From: Nocardia wallacei
Lineage (GTDB): Bacteria > Actinomycetota > Actinomycetes > Mycobacteriales > Mycobacteriaceae
Direction of reading: 5' to 3'
Length of the DNA: 64,000 bases
Assembly (NCBI RefSeq): GCF_014466955.1
Contig: NZ_AP023396.1
Location: 310,001 to 374,000 of the forward strand
Positions 37,424-45,658 of this stretch are shown one piece after another. Each line of letters begins with the position of its first letter. Positions within the stretch are counted from its first letter, which is position 1. Under the pieces are notes generated by a model, which saw only the letters and a program-made list of their open reading frames with translations, searched no databases and was not told the origin of the DNA. The translations under genes and the position numbers were made by a program.

Positions 37424-38065
37424 CTATATCGACCGCAGCAGTGAGTCCGTGACCTGCTCGGCGGCCGCCCGGTCCAGGGGCGCGTGGCCGAGCAGGAAGC
37501 GGTACCAGAACAGGCCGTAGAACTGGTCTACGAGCAGGTCCGGGTCGGTGCGGCCGGGTAGCTGTCCGCGTTCGATGCCACGAAACAGAATGTCCCGCAC
37601 CGCTTTTCGCCGGGCCGCGGTGAAGTCTCGCACCAGTTCCGCCAGGTGCGGGTCGAGCGCCGCCTCCCGGACCAGGGTGCGCAGCGTGGCGGCGACCGGC
37701 GGATCCTGCGCTCCGGCGAAGGTGGACGCGACGATCGCCAGCAGGTCGTCGCGCACCGAGCCGGTGTCGGGCTGCGGCACGGTCCGGTCGGCGGTCGCGA
37801 GCAGGGCGTCCAGCAGCACCGCGCCCTTCGACGGCCACCACCGATAGATGGTCTGCTTGCCGACCCCGGCCGCGCGGGCGATGGCGTCGATGGTGATCGG
37901 CGAGCCGTCCGACTCGGCGAGCAACCGCACCGCCGCCGCGAGAATCGCCCGGTGCACCGCCTCGTTGCGGCGGCGGCCCGTGTGCGGACGAGGCGTTTCC
38001 GGCTGCTGCCGCGGCGAATCGGCCCGGCCCGCGCCACCGCCCGCGGCGTTCGACCGCGCTTCCAT
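37424..38065 (-). CDS. TetR-family regulator (SDR-divergent)
   Basis: A 213-aa TetR protein with a long Arg/Pro-rich N-terminus (residues 1-33), a DNA-binding domain (EAVHRAILAAAVRLLAESDG, SPITIDAIARAAGVGKQTIY, RWWPSKGAVLLDALLATADR) and a TetR_C_16/33-like ligand domain. ATG 38065 follows CGAGGAGGTGGGG. It is divergent from the SDR gene, and a 27-bp dyad in the shared promoter is the probable operator. Confidence 0.93.
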   Translation of the reverse strand: MEARSNAAGGGAGRADSPRQQPETPRPHTGRRRNEAVHRAILAAAVRLLAESDGSPITIDAIARAAGVGKQTIYRWWPSKGAVLLDALLATADRTVPQPDTGSVRDDLLAIVASTFAGAQDPPVAATLRTLVREAALDPHLAELVRDFTAARRKAVRDILFRGIERGQLPGRTDPDLLVDQFYGLFWYRFLLGHAPLDRAAAEQVTDSLLRSI

Positions 38066-38119
38066 CACCCCACCTCCTCGGGCTTCGACCGGCGTGGGAA
38101 CAGGGTACGCGCTACTCTC

Positions 38120-38146
38120 GTTGTCGAGACTGTAAGTCTCGTCAAC
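38120..38146. promoter_or_regulatory. TetR operator: 12-bp arms around GTA
   Basis: GTTGTCGAGACT (38120-38131), spacer GTA, AGTCTCGTCAAC (38135-38146). The arms match at 11 of 12 positions, with CGAGACT/AGTCTCG perfect. A further CGAGAC half-site lies at 38154. The site is 36-62 bp before the SDR start. Confidence 0.7.
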
Positions 38147-38181
38147 GGTATGGCGAGACCCTCGTGGAAAGAAGCACACCC

Positions 38182-38922
38182 ATGACCGCACCGAACCCCT
38201 CCGCCGCCTCGCACGTCGTCGTCATGGGCGGTAGCTCCGGGATCGGCGAGGCCACCGCGGCGCTGTTCGCCGCGAGTGGCGCCCGGGTCGTCGTGACCGG
38301 CCGCGGCCAGGACAAACTGGACGCGGCCGTGGCCCGAATCGGCGGTGACACCACCGGATTCCGGGTGGACGCCACCGATCAGGCCGAGATCGACGCGTTC
38401 TTCGCGCAGTCGGGAACGATCGATCACCTGGTGATCGCGGTGAGCGGCGCGGCGGGCAGCGGCCCGTTCGCCGACCTGCGCCTCGACGAGCTGGCCGCGG
38501 CGTTCGACGGCAAGTTCTGGGCGCAGGTCCGCATTCTCAAAGCGGCACTGCCGCACCTGAATTCGTCCGGATCGGTCACGCTGGTGACAGCGGGTTCGTC
38601 CCGCGCCGCCTTCCCGGGCACCTCCGGTCTGGCCGCGGTCAACGGCGCGCTGGATGCCATGGTGCCGCCGCTGGCGGTGGAGCTGGCGCCGCTGCGGGTG
38701 AACGCGGTGTCGCCCGGCGTCATCGATACGCCGTGGTGGGATCGGGTCCCGGCGGATCAGCGGCGCGACCTGTTCGACGGCATCTCCGCCGCCACACCGG
38801 TCGGCCGCGTCGGGCACCCCGAGGACATCGCCCGAGCCATCCACGCGCTGGCCACCAACGGGTTCATCACCGGTGTGGTGCTGGATGCCAACGGCGGCGC
38901 GAATCTGGCCACCGGGCGCTGA
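38182..38922 (+). CDS. SDR-fold protein lacking the catalytic Tyr-x-x-x-Lys
   Basis: A 246-aa short-chain dehydrogenase fold. The NADP-binding motif is VVVMGGSSGIGEATAALFAA, with DHLVIAVSGAAGSGPFADLR and the Ser-bearing strand VTLVTAGSSRAAFPGTSG. Where the family has YxxxK, this protein reads L150-AAV-N154 (GTSGLAAVNGALDAM), so both catalytic residues are missing, while the fold and the late SPGVIDTPWWD motif are kept. It may be a non-catalytic or altered-mechanism member; similar sequences are common in proteobacteria and actinobacteria. Predicted to be controlled by the divergent TetR protein. Confidence 0.88.
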   Translation: MTAPNPSAASHVVVMGGSSGIGEATAALFAASGARVVVTGRGQDKLDAAVARIGGDTTGFRVDATDQAEIDAFFAQSGTIDHLVIAVSGAAGSGPFADLRLDELAAAFDGKFWAQVRILKAALPHLNSSGSVTLVTAGSSRAAFPGTSGLAAVNGALDAMVPPLAVELAPLRVNAVSPGVIDTPWWDRVPADQRRDLFDGISAATPVGRVGHPEDIARAIHALATNGFITGVVLDANGGANLATGR

Positions 38923-38984
38923 GGTTCCGGCGAAATCCGCAGGGCGCGTTCGTGATAAGGCGAACGCGCCCGACTCGCATCAAG

Positions 38985-39740
38985 CTATCGTGCCTGTCGT
39001 CGGCGCAGCTCGGCCCCGTCCAGGATGAGGTTCAGCTCGCCGTCGAACGTGGCATCGCGGTAACTCGCCGCGTTCACGCCGCGGTGCGCGACATAGCGCT
39101 TGTGTGTGCGCGGAAACGGTTGGGACGCTGCCTCGTACGCCGCCATGATGCGCTCGGACCACTGCTGTTCGTCGAGGCCGCTGCGCGCGATCGTGGCCAG
39201 CGCCGCCGCCTCGGTCGAGGTGGCGCCGATGATGTAGGTGAAAACCGTGTTGGTGACGAGGTCGGTGGTGCCCTCGTCGAAGCCCGCCGATTCCAGCAGC
39301 GTCAGCGCCTGCTCGGTCAGGCGCATCAGATGGGGTCCGAGGAATGCCAGGCCCGTGCTGCTCAACACCACGCCGACCCAGGGGTGGCGCAGCATGACCG
39401 CGCGCACCTCCCGGCCGAAATCCAGTACCGCCGTGCGCCATTGGGCCGGGTCGGCGGCCTCGAGCGAGTGCACCTCGCCGAAGACCTCGTCGACCACCAG
39501 CTCCAGCAGCTCCTCCTTGTTCGACACGTGGGTGTACAGCGAGGTCGCGCCCGCGTTCAGCCGTGCGCCGAGCTTGCGCATGCTCAGTGCCTCGTGACCC
39601 TCGGCATCCAGTAGGGCGATCGCCTCCGCGACGATCTGGTCCCGGCTGAGCGCCGGTGTCTCCCGCCGCGCGCGCTGCGGGCGGGTCCACACCGACGGGA
39701 TCCCCTCCGGCGCCGCGCCGTGCCGTGTCTCGGTGGCCAT
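38985..39740 (-). CDS. TetR-family regulator of the MFS efflux gene
   Basis: A 251-aa TetR protein of the TetR(class)/TetR_C_1 type. The DNA-binding domain (ALSRDQIVAEAIALLDAEGH, EALSMRKLGARLNAGATSLY, THVSNKEELLELVVDEVFGE) is close to tetracycline-type repressors, and the large ligand domain contains SGLDEQQWSERIMAAYEAA. GAAGGAGCGGAG precedes ATG 39740; the frame is open upstream without support. It is divergent from the DHA2 transporter gene, the classic repressor-efflux pair. Confidence 0.93.
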   Translation of the reverse strand: MATETRHGAAPEGIPSVWTRPQRARRETPALSRDQIVAEAIALLDAEGHEALSMRKLGARLNAGATSLYTHVSNKEELLELVVDEVFGEVHSLEAADPAQWRTAVLDFGREVRAVMLRHPWVGVVLSSTGLAFLGPHLMRLTEQALTLLESAGFDEGTTDLVTNTVFTYIIGATSTEAAALATIARSGLDEQQWSERIMAAYEAASQPFPRTHKRYVAHRGVNAASYRDATFDGELNLILDGAELRRRQAR

Positions 39741-39786
39741 CTCCGCTCCTTCGCAGTCGTCGCACCCAGCATAACGCGTGGTTCGA

Positions 39787-39852
39787 ACAGTGTTCGGAGT
39801 AGCGAACGACGTACCCGTTGCGAACACTGTGCGGCGCGCCGTACAGTGTTCG
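39787..39852. promoter_or_regulatory. Repeated operators between tetR and the efflux gene
   Basis: CGAACACTGT (39821-39830) and ACAGTGTTCG (39843-39852) are perfect inverted 10-bp arms with a 12-nt spacer. A further ACAGTGTTCGG copy stands at 39787-39797, so three half-sites in two orientations fill the 150-bp divergent region. Confidence 0.7.
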
Positions 39853-39891
39853 GCAGAACGCACGCCGTGCGGAATCTCGAAAGGGTTGACG

Positions 39892-41424
39892 ATGGAAACG
39901 CTCGAAACGACCGCCCGGGAGTCGGTCGCCAGAAACCCCCGCCGCTGGCTGATCCTGGTGGTGCTCTGCCTGAGTTCGCTGGTCCTGGTGATCGACAACA
40001 TGGTGCTGACCGTGGCGATCCCCGACATCGCGACCGATCTGCACGCCAGCGCCCAGCAGATCCAGTGGATCATCGACGCTTACCTGCTGGTGTTCGCCGG
40101 GTTGTTGCTCACCTCCGGCAGCCTGTCCGACCGATTCGGCCGGCGCCTGGTGATGGTGCTCGGCCTGGTGCTGTTCGGCGGCGCGTCAGTGCTGGCGGCC
40201 TACGCGAACACCCCCGAGTTGCTGATCGCCGGACGGGTCGTGATGGGTGTCGGCGGCGTGCTCATCATGCCGAGCACACTGTCGATCCTGATCACCGTCT
40301 TCGACGATCAGGAGCGGCCCAAGGCGATCGCCGCGTGGAGTTCGGTCGCCACGCTGGGCATGGTCGGCGGCCCGGTGGTCGGTGGCGCCCTGCTCGACCA
40401 CTTCTGGTGGGGTGCGGTGTTCGTGATGAACGTGCCGATCGCGGTCGTCGCGATCATCGCCGCGCTGGCGTTGATGCCGGAGTCCAAGGGCCCGTGGCGC
40501 AAACCGGACGTCCCGGGCATGGCCCTGTCGATCGTCGGAATGGCCGCGCTGGTGTGGGCGATCATCGCCGTGCCGCAGGACGGCTGGACCGACACCGGCG
40601 TGCTGACCGCCTTCGGTGTCGCCGCGGTCGCCCTGGCCGGGTTCGTGATTCGCGAGGTCACCACCGATTCGCCGATGGTGCCGCTGGATCTGTTCCGCAA
40701 TCGGACCTTCACCGGGTCGAGCTTCTCGCTGGTGCTGGTGACCTTCGCCAACGGCGGCCTGGTGCTGGTGCTCACCCAGTTCCTGCAGTTCGTGCTCGGC
40801 TACACGCCGATGCGCACGGCGCTCGCGTTCACCCCGATGGCGGTCGCGATCCTGGCCTGCAACGGCCTCGGCGCGACGCTGGTCGGCAGGTTCGGCGCCA
40901 AGGTGGTCACCGTCATCGGCCTGCTGGTGGTCGGGGCCGGTTTCGGCGGGCTGGCGCTGCTCGACACCGACAGCGGTTTCTGGCCGGTGGCACTGGCCAC
41001 GGCGCTGCTCGGCGCGGGCGCCGGACTGGCGATGCCCGCGGCCATCGGCGCGCTGATGAGCGTGGTCCCGGCCGAGCACGCCGGTGTCGGTTCCGCGTTG
41101 AACGACACCATTCAGCAGGCCGGCGCGTCGATGGGGGTGGCGGTGCTGGGCGCGATCCTCGCGGGCACCTACACCGACGAGATGCCGACGTGGGCGCCGG
41201 AGGGCATTCGCGAGTCCATCGCCGGCGCGCTCGGCACCGGTGACGAGGGCTTGATCGGCCTGGCCCGGCACGCCTTCAGCACGGCCATGTCGGCCACCTT
41301 CACAGCGGGCGCGCTCAGTGCGCTGGCGGCCGCGGTAGTGGCGGTGTTCCTCATGCGGAACGTGAAAAACGTTGCGGGCGAAGGAGAAATGCTCGACAGC
41401 GAGCAATCGGTCGACACGCACTGA
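39892..41424 (+). CDS. MFS drug efflux transporter, DHA2 (14-TM) type
   Basis: A 510-aa transporter with fourteen predicted helices. Motif D1 (LVLVIDNMVLTVAIPDIATD), motif A (SGSLSDRFGRRLVMVLGLVL), motif B (LIAGRVVMGVGGVLIMPSTL) and motif C (SVATLGMVGGPVVGGALLDH) are all present. DHA2 pumps export drugs, dyes or antibiotics by proton antiport. AAAGGGTTGACG precedes the ATG. Expression is probably repressed by the divergent TetR protein; a very stable hairpin follows the gene. Confidence 0.95.
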   Translation: METLETTARESVARNPRRWLILVVLCLSSLVLVIDNMVLTVAIPDIATDLHASAQQIQWIIDAYLLVFAGLLLTSGSLSDRFGRRLVMVLGLVLFGGASVLAAYANTPELLIAGRVVMGVGGVLIMPSTLSILITVFDDQERPKAIAAWSSVATLGMVGGPVVGGALLDHFWWGAVFVMNVPIAVVAIIAALALMPESKGPWRKPDVPGMALSIVGMAALVWAIIAVPQDGWTDTGVLTAFGVAAVALAGFVIREVTTDSPMVPLDLFRNRTFTGSSFSLVLVTFANGGLVLVLTQFLQFVLGYTPMRTALAFTPMAVAILACNGLGATLVGRFGAKVVTVIGLLVVGAGFGGLALLDTDSGFWPVALATALLGAGAGLAMPAAIGALMSVVPAEHAGVGSALNDTIQQAGASMGVAVLGAILAGTYTDEMPTWAPEGIRESIAGALGTGDEGLIGLARHAFSTAMSATFTAGALSALAAAVVAVFLMRNVKNVAGEGEMLDSEQSVDTH

Positions 41425-41431
41425 AGGACGG

Positions 41432-41472
41432 ACGAACTCCGCCCCGACCGGGATCGGCGGGGCGGAGTTCGT
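41432..41472. terminator. Strong 15-bp stem-loop after the efflux gene
   Basis: ACGAACTCCGCCCCG (41432-41446) pairs perfectly with CGGGGCGGAGTTCGT (41458-41472) around an 11-nt loop, seven bases past the stop codon. It lacks a T-run and could end transcription from either side. Confidence 0.8.
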
Positions 41473-41493
41473 CGTGCACGGCGGCCACCCTGC

Positions 41494-41553
41494 CTACAGC
41501 AGTCCCCACCAGTAGAACAGGCAGGCCAGTACGAAGACGACTGCGGTTTCCAT
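41494..41553 (-). CDS. Putative 19-residue membrane microprotein
   Basis: ATG 41553 with GGGAGCGACG upstream opens a 19-codon ORF: METAVVFVLACLFYWWGLL. Apart from Met-Glu-Thr it is entirely a hydrophobic helix with an aromatic end (FYWWGLL). Proteins of this size act as small transporter subunits or membrane regulators in other bacteria. It stands between two terminators on the minus strand with no obvious partner. Real only if translated; the ribosome site and composition favour it. Confidence 0.45.
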   Translation of the reverse strand: METAVVFVLACLFYWWGLL

Positions 41554-41647
41554 CGTCGCTCCCAACCTTTCGCGTACCACCCATCATTCCTCGAGTTCGC
41601 GCGCCGCGCCGCAGACCAAGATCACAACGGCGCAACGGACGACCGGG

Positions 41648-41989
41648 TCAGCTGAGGATGTCGACCAGCGAGCCGTACGCCATGAGCGCCAGGCCGACCA
41701 GCACGACCGACAGATCCCGGCCCGTCGAGGCGGCGGCCGGGGGTTCGCGGTCCGCGAGCGCTCCCGCCAGCGCCGAGTCCAGATCGGCCGGGGTGAGCCG
41801 GGGCGCCGTCGAGTTCTCCTCCGGTGTCTCCGCCATTCCGCCCAGTCGCGTACGCAGGTCCTCGACGAAGCCGACGAGCGCCGCCCGCGTCGCCGCCTCG
41901 CGCCGCACCGCCCTGTTCCATGCGATGACCGAGCCGACGGCCGTGACGAGGGTGCCGACGAGCACGAGCAGGTCGTCGTTGAATTCCAC
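41648..41989 (-). CDS. Small two-TM membrane protein of unknown function
   Basis: About 113 aa from GTG 41989 (VEFNDDLLVLVGTLVTAVGS). The frame is open to 42190, but the upstream part is Arg-rich and overlaps two strong hairpins, so it is probably non-coding. One helix at each end (LLVLVGTLVTAVGSVIAWNR and DLSVVLVGLALMAYGSLVDI) flanks a soluble middle with AATRAALVGFVEDLRTRLGG. No family recognised; the start codon is uncertain because no ribosome site is evident. Confidence 0.5.
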   Translation of the reverse strand: MEFNDDLLVLVGTLVTAVGSVIAWNRAVRREAATRAALVGFVEDLRTRLGGMAETPEENSTAPRLTPADLDSALAGALADREPPAAASTGRDLSVVLVGLALMAYGSLVDILS

Positions 41990-42066
41990 GCCGAAACCGT
42001 ACAGCGGTCGCCACGGTCCCGGAAGGCGACCGGATACCCAGTGCCGGAAAGGCTTTCGCACCCCTG

Positions 42067-42115
42067 CCCACGCGATCCTGCCGCCCCCTCCCTGAAGTCG
42101 GCAGGAGCGCGTGGG
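42067..42115. terminator. Long stem-loop with internal 2x2 bulge
   Basis: CCCACGCG + CCTGCCG (42067-42083) pair with CGGCAGG + CGCGTGGG (42099-42115), interrupted by an AT/AG internal loop: 15 bp of stem. It lies in the ~270-bp gap between the lutC stop and the small membrane protein, reading toward the latter. Confidence 0.6.
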
Positions 42116-42159
42116 TGTGGCTCGGACGTGACCCGCCACCCCTCGTAGACGGGCCGCGT

Positions 42160-42193
42160 CCGGTGCTCCACCCCCTCGGCGGGGGTGCACCGG
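42160..42193. terminator. Stem-loop after lutC
   Basis: CCGGTG (42160-42165) with CACCGG (42188-42193) and, inside, CACCCCC with GGGGGTG around a TCGGC loop; one side has a three-base CTC bulge. It lies 70 nt past the lutC stop on the minus strand. Confidence 0.6.
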
Positions 42194-42262
42194 ATGTGAT
42201 CCGGTGGTGACACAGACGATGCCGCGCCGGGCTTGGCGGGGTCTTAACGAGTGCTTGCGGTG

Positions 42263-42895
42263 CTACTCGACGATGAAGACGATCAATTGCCGCGGATCGG
42301 AGGCGTCCTGGTCGGTCGCCGCGGCCGAGGGGCCGCCGAAGAAGGTGACGGGACGGCGGGGATCCAGTTTGTCGAGCACTTCCGGCAGCGACGATACGAT
42401 CTGGTCGGCCCGCACCACGCACACATGACAACCGGGTACCCGGCTGGGTGTGCGCCGGAGCTGGCCGGGCCCGCCGTCGAGCACGAGGGTGCCGGAATCG
42501 GCGACCGCGCCGGTGCAGGTGGTGACGACCGCGTCCACCGGATCGGCGGTGGCCGCGTGTGGCCGATCGGGTAGCACCTGGTGGCCCTCGGTCTCGGACC
42601 AGTATTCGAGCCATTCGGCGGGCAGGCCGTCGGGCGCCGTCACCGCGGTGGCGCCGTGCACGCGCAGCACCAGGTTCACGCGGTCGGCGATCTCGGGCTC
42701 GGTGATCCGGTCGACCTCGGCGCCGAGGGTTTTCAACCGCGCGACGAAAGATTCCACGAGGGCGGCGCGATCGGCGGTCGACACCTCCGCGGGTTGTCGC
42801 GGGTACCGGTGCGAGACCGGCACGGTGCGTTCGTCGTCGGGTAGCGCCAGCAGGCCGTCGCGCACGCGGCGCAGGAACTCTTCTTGCGACGTCAC
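42263..42895 (-). CDS. lutC: LutC/YkgG family protein (orphan)
   Basis: A 210-aa LUD-domain protein: MTSQEEFLRRVRDGLLALPD at the start, the VVTTCTGAVADSGTLVLDGG motif in the middle (LUD signature TGaiAeTGTl), and a CHVCVVRADQIVSSLPEVLD strand near the end. In lactate oxidation LutC works with LutA and LutB (iron-sulfur proteins); neither is encoded within the window. It is preceded on the same strand by the Rho-like gene (125-nt gap). It may complement lutAB elsewhere or have another role. Confidence 0.85.
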   Translation of the reverse strand: MTSQEEFLRRVRDGLLALPDDERTVPVSHRYPRQPAEVSTADRAALVESFVARLKTLGAEVDRITEPEIADRVNLVLRVHGATAVTAPDGLPAEWLEYWSETEGHQVLPDRPHAATADPVDAVVTTCTGAVADSGTLVLDGGPGQLRRTPSRVPGCHVCVVRADQIVSSLPEVLDKLDPRRPVTFFGGPSAAATDQDASDPRQLIVFIVE

Positions 42896-43020
42896 CGTGT
42901 CCTCCCGGGTCGAGCAAGGCCGGCACGACCTTCTCGATGCCCACCACCGCGAACCAGGTTACCCCCGCGTAGGAAACCGGCTAATACCGCGCAACGTCGT
43001 GTCGCCGACAGGTGCCAATG

Positions 43021-44178
43021 TCAGTTTCCGGCCGCGCGCACACCGGCGAGGAACTCGGCGTTGGTGTCGGTCTGACGCAGGCCGGTGAGCAACAGTTCCA
43101 CGGCCTGCTGCGGTTCGCGCCCGGCCAGCGTGTGGCGCAGCGCGTGCACGGCGGCCAGTTCGTCCGGGGCCAGCAGCAGCTCGTCCTTGCGGGTGCTGGA
43201 CTGCGCGATGTCGACCGCGGGGTGCAGGCGGCGCTCCGCGGTGCGCCGGTCGAGCTTGAGTTCGGCGTTGCCGGTGCCCTTGTACTCCTCGAAGATCACC
43301 GTGTCGGCCACCGAACCGGTCTCCACCAGCGCGGTGGCGACGATGGTGAGCGAGCCGCCGTGCTCGATGTTGCGCGCCGCGCCGAGGAACTTCTTCGGCG
43401 GCGCGAGCGCGGCCGCGTCCACACCGCCGGACAGCACCCGGCCGGAGGCGGGCGAGGCCAGGTTGTAGGCGCGGGCCAGCCGGGTCAGCGAATCCAGCAG
43501 CACCACCACGTCCCGGCCCATCTCGACCAGGCGCTTGGCGTGCTCGATCGCGAGTTCGGCCACCGCGACGTGCTCGCGCGGCGGTTGGTCGAAGGTGGCG
43601 GCGGCGATGTCGGCGGGCACCGCGCGGGCGAGATCGGTGACCTCCTCCGGGCGTTCGCCGACGAGCACCAGCAGTAGCTGACACTCGGGGTGGTTCTTCG
43701 CGATGCCGTGCGCGATCGATTGCAGCACAGAGGTTTTGCCCGCCTTGGGTGGCGCGACGACCAGGGCGCGTTGACCTTTGCCGAGCGGCATGGCCAGATC
43801 GGTGACGCGCGTGGTCATTTCGTGCGGTTCGGTCTCCAGCCGCAACCGGTCCTGTGGATGGATGGGGACCAATTCCGAGAAGTGCGGCCGGGACTTCGCC
43901 TGGGCGGGCGGCAGGCCGTTCACGGTATCGATGCGGATCAGCGGCGGGAATTTGGCGCCTTCGCGCTTGGCGCCGATCGCACCGGTGACGGTGTCGCCGC
44001 GGCGCAATCCGTAGTCGCGGATCAGGCGCGGCGGCACGTGGGCGTCGTTCGGACCGGCCAGGTAGCCGTCGACGCGCAGGGTCGCGTGGTTGTCGGTGAT
44101 GTCGAGGATGCCGCTCACCGGCGTCTCGGTGGTCACCGTGCCGGCATCGCCTGTCGAGTGAATCGTGTTGTGTTTCAT
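43021..44178 (-). CDS. rho: Short Rho-type transcription termination factor
   Basis: A 385-aa Rho protein without the ~200-residue Arg/Asp-rich insertion of the main actinobacterial Rho (about 600 aa or more) and without the N-terminal helix bundle. An OB-fold RNA site (HATLRVDGYLAGPNDAHVPP) is followed by the motor: P-loop VVAPPKAGKTSVLQ (142-151), catalytic Glu region LVLVGERPEEVTDLARAV, Walker B VVVLLDSLTRLARAYNLASP, Q-loop SGGVDAAALAPPKKF and R-loop TGNAELKLDRR. All catalytic elements look intact. AGGAG precedes the ATG. A leader of up to ~230 nt separates it from the TDT gene. Most likely a second, accessory Rho, as the housekeeping copy usually lies by prfA. Confidence 0.88.
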   Translation of the reverse strand: MKHNTIHSTGDAGTVTTETPVSGILDITDNHATLRVDGYLAGPNDAHVPPRLIRDYGLRRGDTVTGAIGAKREGAKFPPLIRIDTVNGLPPAQAKSRPHFSELVPIHPQDRLRLETEPHEMTTRVTDLAMPLGKGQRALVVAPPKAGKTSVLQSIAHGIAKNHPECQLLLVLVGERPEEVTDLARAVPADIAAATFDQPPREHVAVAELAIEHAKRLVEMGRDVVVLLDSLTRLARAYNLASPASGRVLSGGVDAAALAPPKKFLGAARNIEHGGSLTIVATALVETGSVADTVIFEEYKGTGNAELKLDRRTAERRLHPAVDIAQSSTRKDELLLAPDELAAVHALRHTLAGREPQQAVELLLTGLRQTDTNAEFLAGVRAAGN

Positions 44179-44413
44179 GGTTTTCTCCTGAATCGGATAT
44201 GTGGTCGTGATCGCGGCGAGTGCCGTGGAGCGGCGTGCGAGCCGCGGGTGGAGAATCCCGGTCGGGTCCGGTCGAGGTGGCGTTGTACGCCCGGTATCGG
44301 ATCGGAGCGGGTGAGGAAATCTTGTGGGAGGGACTGCTGCGTCTACCTACATCCACAGGATTACGACAGTGCCTACGTTAACGGCACGAGGTGGAACGCG
44401 CAATAGCGCCCGT

Positions 44414-45460
44414 TCATTCCCGGCCCGCCGCACCGCGTGCTCTCGGCCGCCGGAGAACGGTGCCCACCAGCGCGGCGGCGGTCGCCACCCAGGTGATCAG
44501 CGCGACCCAGGCCTCGGCGTGGCCGAAGGTGACCATCCAGTGCTCGCCGAGCACGCGCCCCAGCTCGGCCGTGCCGACGCCGTACATGCCGATCGGGAAG
44601 ACGATGCTCCACAGGCCCGGTTCGTACGCGAGGGCGAGGTGCCGCACCAGATGCCGCCACACCCCGGCGGCCAGCAGCAGCGGGATCAGCCAGCTCCCGA
44701 AGGCCCACAGTCCGATCGCCGCACCCGCCAGGAACGGCCGCGCCGCCGCGACGAGCTGGTTCGAGCCGTGCTCGAGCACCTGCGCCCCGGCCAGCACGCT
44801 GATCGCGGTCGCGCCCATGAAAACCCAATACGCCGGAACGAGTTTCGCGGCCGTGAGCGATCCGCCGAACAGCGTGCCGAGCACCAGCGCGGCCACCGCC
44901 AGATACAGCACGACGCCCACCGACCAGCACAGCAGTGCGGGAACCGCGAGGCGCTGCCCCCACGGCCGCGGCAGCACGGTCGCGGCCACGGCCAGCGACT
45001 GGGTGCCGACCACCCAGAGGAACCAGGTGCCGTCGGCGCCGGTGACCGCATCCTGCGGCGCGTGGTGCACCATCAACGCCGCCGGTATCGCGTAACACAG
45101 CAGCAGCCAGGCCGCGGCCGCGATCGCGAGCAGCACCAGCGCCGGTCCGGTCCGATCGTGCGCGGCGAGCCCCGCGGCCAGTACCGCGGCGCCCGCGACG
45201 AAGGTCAGATAGGTGAACCCGACGGCCGGGTCGCGGGCATCGGCGAGGACCGCCTCCCGAAACAGGGCCAGCCGCAACAGTGTCGCGACGGTCAGCGCGG
45301 CGAAGGCCACCAGCCCGATGATCAACAGCGCGGTGCCGCACCAGGCCCACCCGGCGCCGGTCACGGCCCGCGACACGATCCCCGTCGCCATGACCGCCGC
45401 GAACCAGCCGGGCTTCAGGTTCCGCACGCTCGCCACGCGCGTGCTCAGGCCCTCGTTCAC
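44414..45460 (-). CDS. TDT-family transporter (tellurite-resistance/dicarboxylate, SLAC1-like)
   Basis: A 348-aa membrane protein with ten predicted helices and the TDT/SLAC1 pattern: LKPGWFAAVMATGIVSRAV (the family's P-x-W-F...MGTGI start), FLWVVGTQSLAVAATVLPRP and LWSIVFPIGMYGVGTAELGR. Relatives transport C4-dicarboxylates, sulfite or chloride. The ATG at 45460 is followed by a short basic stretch before the first helix. It precedes rho on the same strand, separated by 235 nt that show no ORF. Confidence 0.88.
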   Translation of the reverse strand: MNEGLSTRVASVRNLKPGWFAAVMATGIVSRAVTGAGWAWCGTALLIIGLVAFAALTVATLLRLALFREAVLADARDPAVGFTYLTFVAGAAVLAAGLAAHDRTGPALVLLAIAAAAWLLLCYAIPAALMVHHAPQDAVTGADGTWFLWVVGTQSLAVAATVLPRPWGQRLAVPALLCWSVGVVLYLAVAALVLGTLFGGSLTAAKLVPAYWVFMGATAISVLAGAQVLEHGSNQLVAAARPFLAGAAIGLWAFGSWLIPLLLAAGVWRHLVRHLALAYEPGLWSIVFPIGMYGVGTAELGRVLGEHWMVTFGHAEAWVALITWVATAAALVGTVLRRPRARGAAGRE

Positions 45461-45658
45461 GCCACCACCTCGCTGCCGGGCGCCACCGGGCGCGCTGGAG
45501 GTTCGCCGACGACGCCGTGCCGAACCGGGCGATGCCGGGCGAACGCGCTCACGACGGCAAGTTTCGCACCGATGCGCGCGGTACTCGGGTAAGCGCCTGT
45601 CGCCGAGTGTGTCCGGCGGGTGGGGGACGGGCGTGGGCCCGGCCCCCGCTTCAGCGAA

